Part shown: piece by piece, positions 13,528 to 14,158 of the stretch | How the letters are laid out: each line of letters begins with the position of its first letter | Position numbering within the stretch: position 1 is the stretch's first letter | NCBI GenBank assembly: GCA_040217755.1 | Contig: JBEHWJ010000055.1 | Location: 1-14,158 of the forward strand | Source: PHAA01 sp040217755 | GTDB lineage: Bacteria > Bacillota > Syntrophomonadia > Syntrophomonadales > Syntrophomonadaceae | Direction: 5' to 3' | Length of the DNA: 14,158 nucleotides | Translations under genes and position numbers: made by a program | The notes under the pieces: model-generated | The model's input: only the letters and a program-made list of their open reading frames with translations | Databases searched by the model: none | Told to the model about the DNA's origin: nothing

Positions 13528-14158
13528 TCAGATTTTTTGGCAGCCGTCACAATAATAGATGCTGCCGCCCAGATATGTCTCCTTCCTGATGGTGCCCTTG
13601 CATACCGGGCAGGTTCCTCCCACAGTCAGTTTACTGGCCTTGGTTTTATAACCCCCCGCCTGGCCCAAGAGATCCTTTTCCGTATCCCTCCCGCCCTGGG
13701 CCACCATCTCGGCCAGGGTATCCTTGACCGCTTCAAATAAAGCTTCCTTCTCATCCCCGGTCAAGGAACCAATCTTGCGTTTGGGGTGGATGCGAGCGTT
13801 GTAAAGAATATCCTGCAGCACTCCGTTGCCCAGCCCGGGGATACGCTGCCCGGTGGCCAGCCAGGCTTTGGCGCTCAGTTTGTCTGACTCTGGTCCATCC
13901 AGCAACGTTAGGAAATAACTGCGGTCGAACCCTATCTCCAATGGTGAAGGCTTCCAGACCGCGGCCAGGTAATAGGGATTGTCGAACTCACCATCCGGGA
14001 AACACCATAGGCCGCCATACATCTGCACTGAGGCACTGAGGGCGCTGCCATCCCCAAAGTCTATCAGCAGTTGATGCCGGGCCGGCCGCTTGCCACCCTT
14101 AGGATGGAAGCGCAGATTTACTCCGTCTCCGAATAAAAGGCGCGCCCGGCCGGCCTTA
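13528..14158 (-). CDS. Fpg/Nei-family DNA glycosylase (formamidopyrimidine-DNA glycosylase-like), 5' end outside window
   Basis: The visible 209 C-terminal residues belong to the Fpg/Nei base-excision repair family, which removes oxidised bases and nicks the abasic site. The helix-two-turn-helix QRIPGLGNGVLQDILYNARIHPKRK is clear, as is the C-terminal zinc finger C-x2-C-x16-C-x2-C (CPVC...CDGCQ) with the family's exact spacing. The finger has Gly-Gly-Ser before IYYC, where classical Fpg has the DNA-contacting Arg. The frame is open to the window edge, past an internal GTG at 14028, so about 60 N-terminal residues with the catalytic Pro/Glu lie beyond 14158. The stop is TGA at 13528. The gene converges on rubrerythrin. 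Classical MutM activity should not be assumed, so no gene symbol is given. Confidence 0.9.
   Translation of the reverse strand, partial: KAGRARLLFGDGVNLRFHPKGGKRPARHQLLIDFGDGSALSASVQMYGGLWCFPDGEFDNPYYLAAVWKPSPLEIGFDRSYFLTLLDGPESDKLSAKAWLATGQRIPGLGNGVLQDILYNARIHPKRKIGSLTGDEKEALFEAVKDTLAEMVAQGGRDTEKDLLGQAGGYKTKASKLTVGGTCPVCKGTIRKETYLGGSIYYCDGCQKI

Noticed and set aside
13057..13740. 227-codon plus-strand frame overlapping rubrerythrin and the glycosylase
   Set aside because: It runs through the rubrerythrin frame, the terminator and the antisense of the glycosylase; no motif.

Overview
The window reads as a chromosomal segment of an anaerobic, endospore-forming Firmicute of the Clostridia type. 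The evidence is a GerA-family spore germinant receptor subunit, an oxygen-sensitive class III ribonucleotide reductase, a rubrerythrin, Gram-positive style strong Shine-Dalgarno sequences (GGAGGAG types, with TTG starts), and an arginine operon of the linear argCJBDF type. I cannot name a genus from sequence alone. I saw no mobile elements, tRNA or rRNA genes, or CRISPR array.

Layout. Positions 1-976 (minus) hold the N-terminal two thirds of a GerA-family protein running off the left edge. Positions 1225-3345 (minus) hold nrdD, ended by its own hairpin terminator. Its promoter (3409-3438) carries two NrdR-box-like sites exactly 32 bp apart and an A/T tract upstream. Positions 3574-12019 (minus) form one tightly spaced arginine operon. 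In transcription order it is argC, argJ, argB, argD, argF, a GNAT acetyltransferase, a COG2403-type GTPase / cyclic 2,3-diphosphoglycerate synthetase-like protein, and argG, closed by a long GC-rich terminator. The gaps between genes are 12-84 nt, using the starts chosen here. A 328-bp divergent region (12020-12347) holds back-to-back sigma-A promoters for argC and for an Rrf2-family regulator, each with an inverted repeat over or beside the promoter. Positions 12348-13340 (plus) hold the Rrf2 regulator and rubrerythrin, probably one transcript ending at a near-perfect terminator (13393-13425). Positions 13528-14158 (minus) hold the C-terminal part of an Fpg/Nei-family DNA glycosylase that runs off the right edge.

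How the genes work together. ArgC, ArgJ, ArgB and ArgD form the cyclic acetyl-ornithine route from glutamate, with ArgJ recycling the acetyl group. ArgF and ArgG carry ornithine to argininosuccinate. ArgH and carbamoyl-phosphate synthetase are not in the window. The two non-canonical operon members (GNAT, 6148-6570; COG2403, 4804-6126) are the least explained part of the window and the best candidates for undescribed function. The Rrf2 protein keeps three cysteines plus a C-x2-H motif like the [2Fe-2S] ligands of IscR, so it may sense oxidative or iron-sulfur stress for the rubrerythrin behind it.
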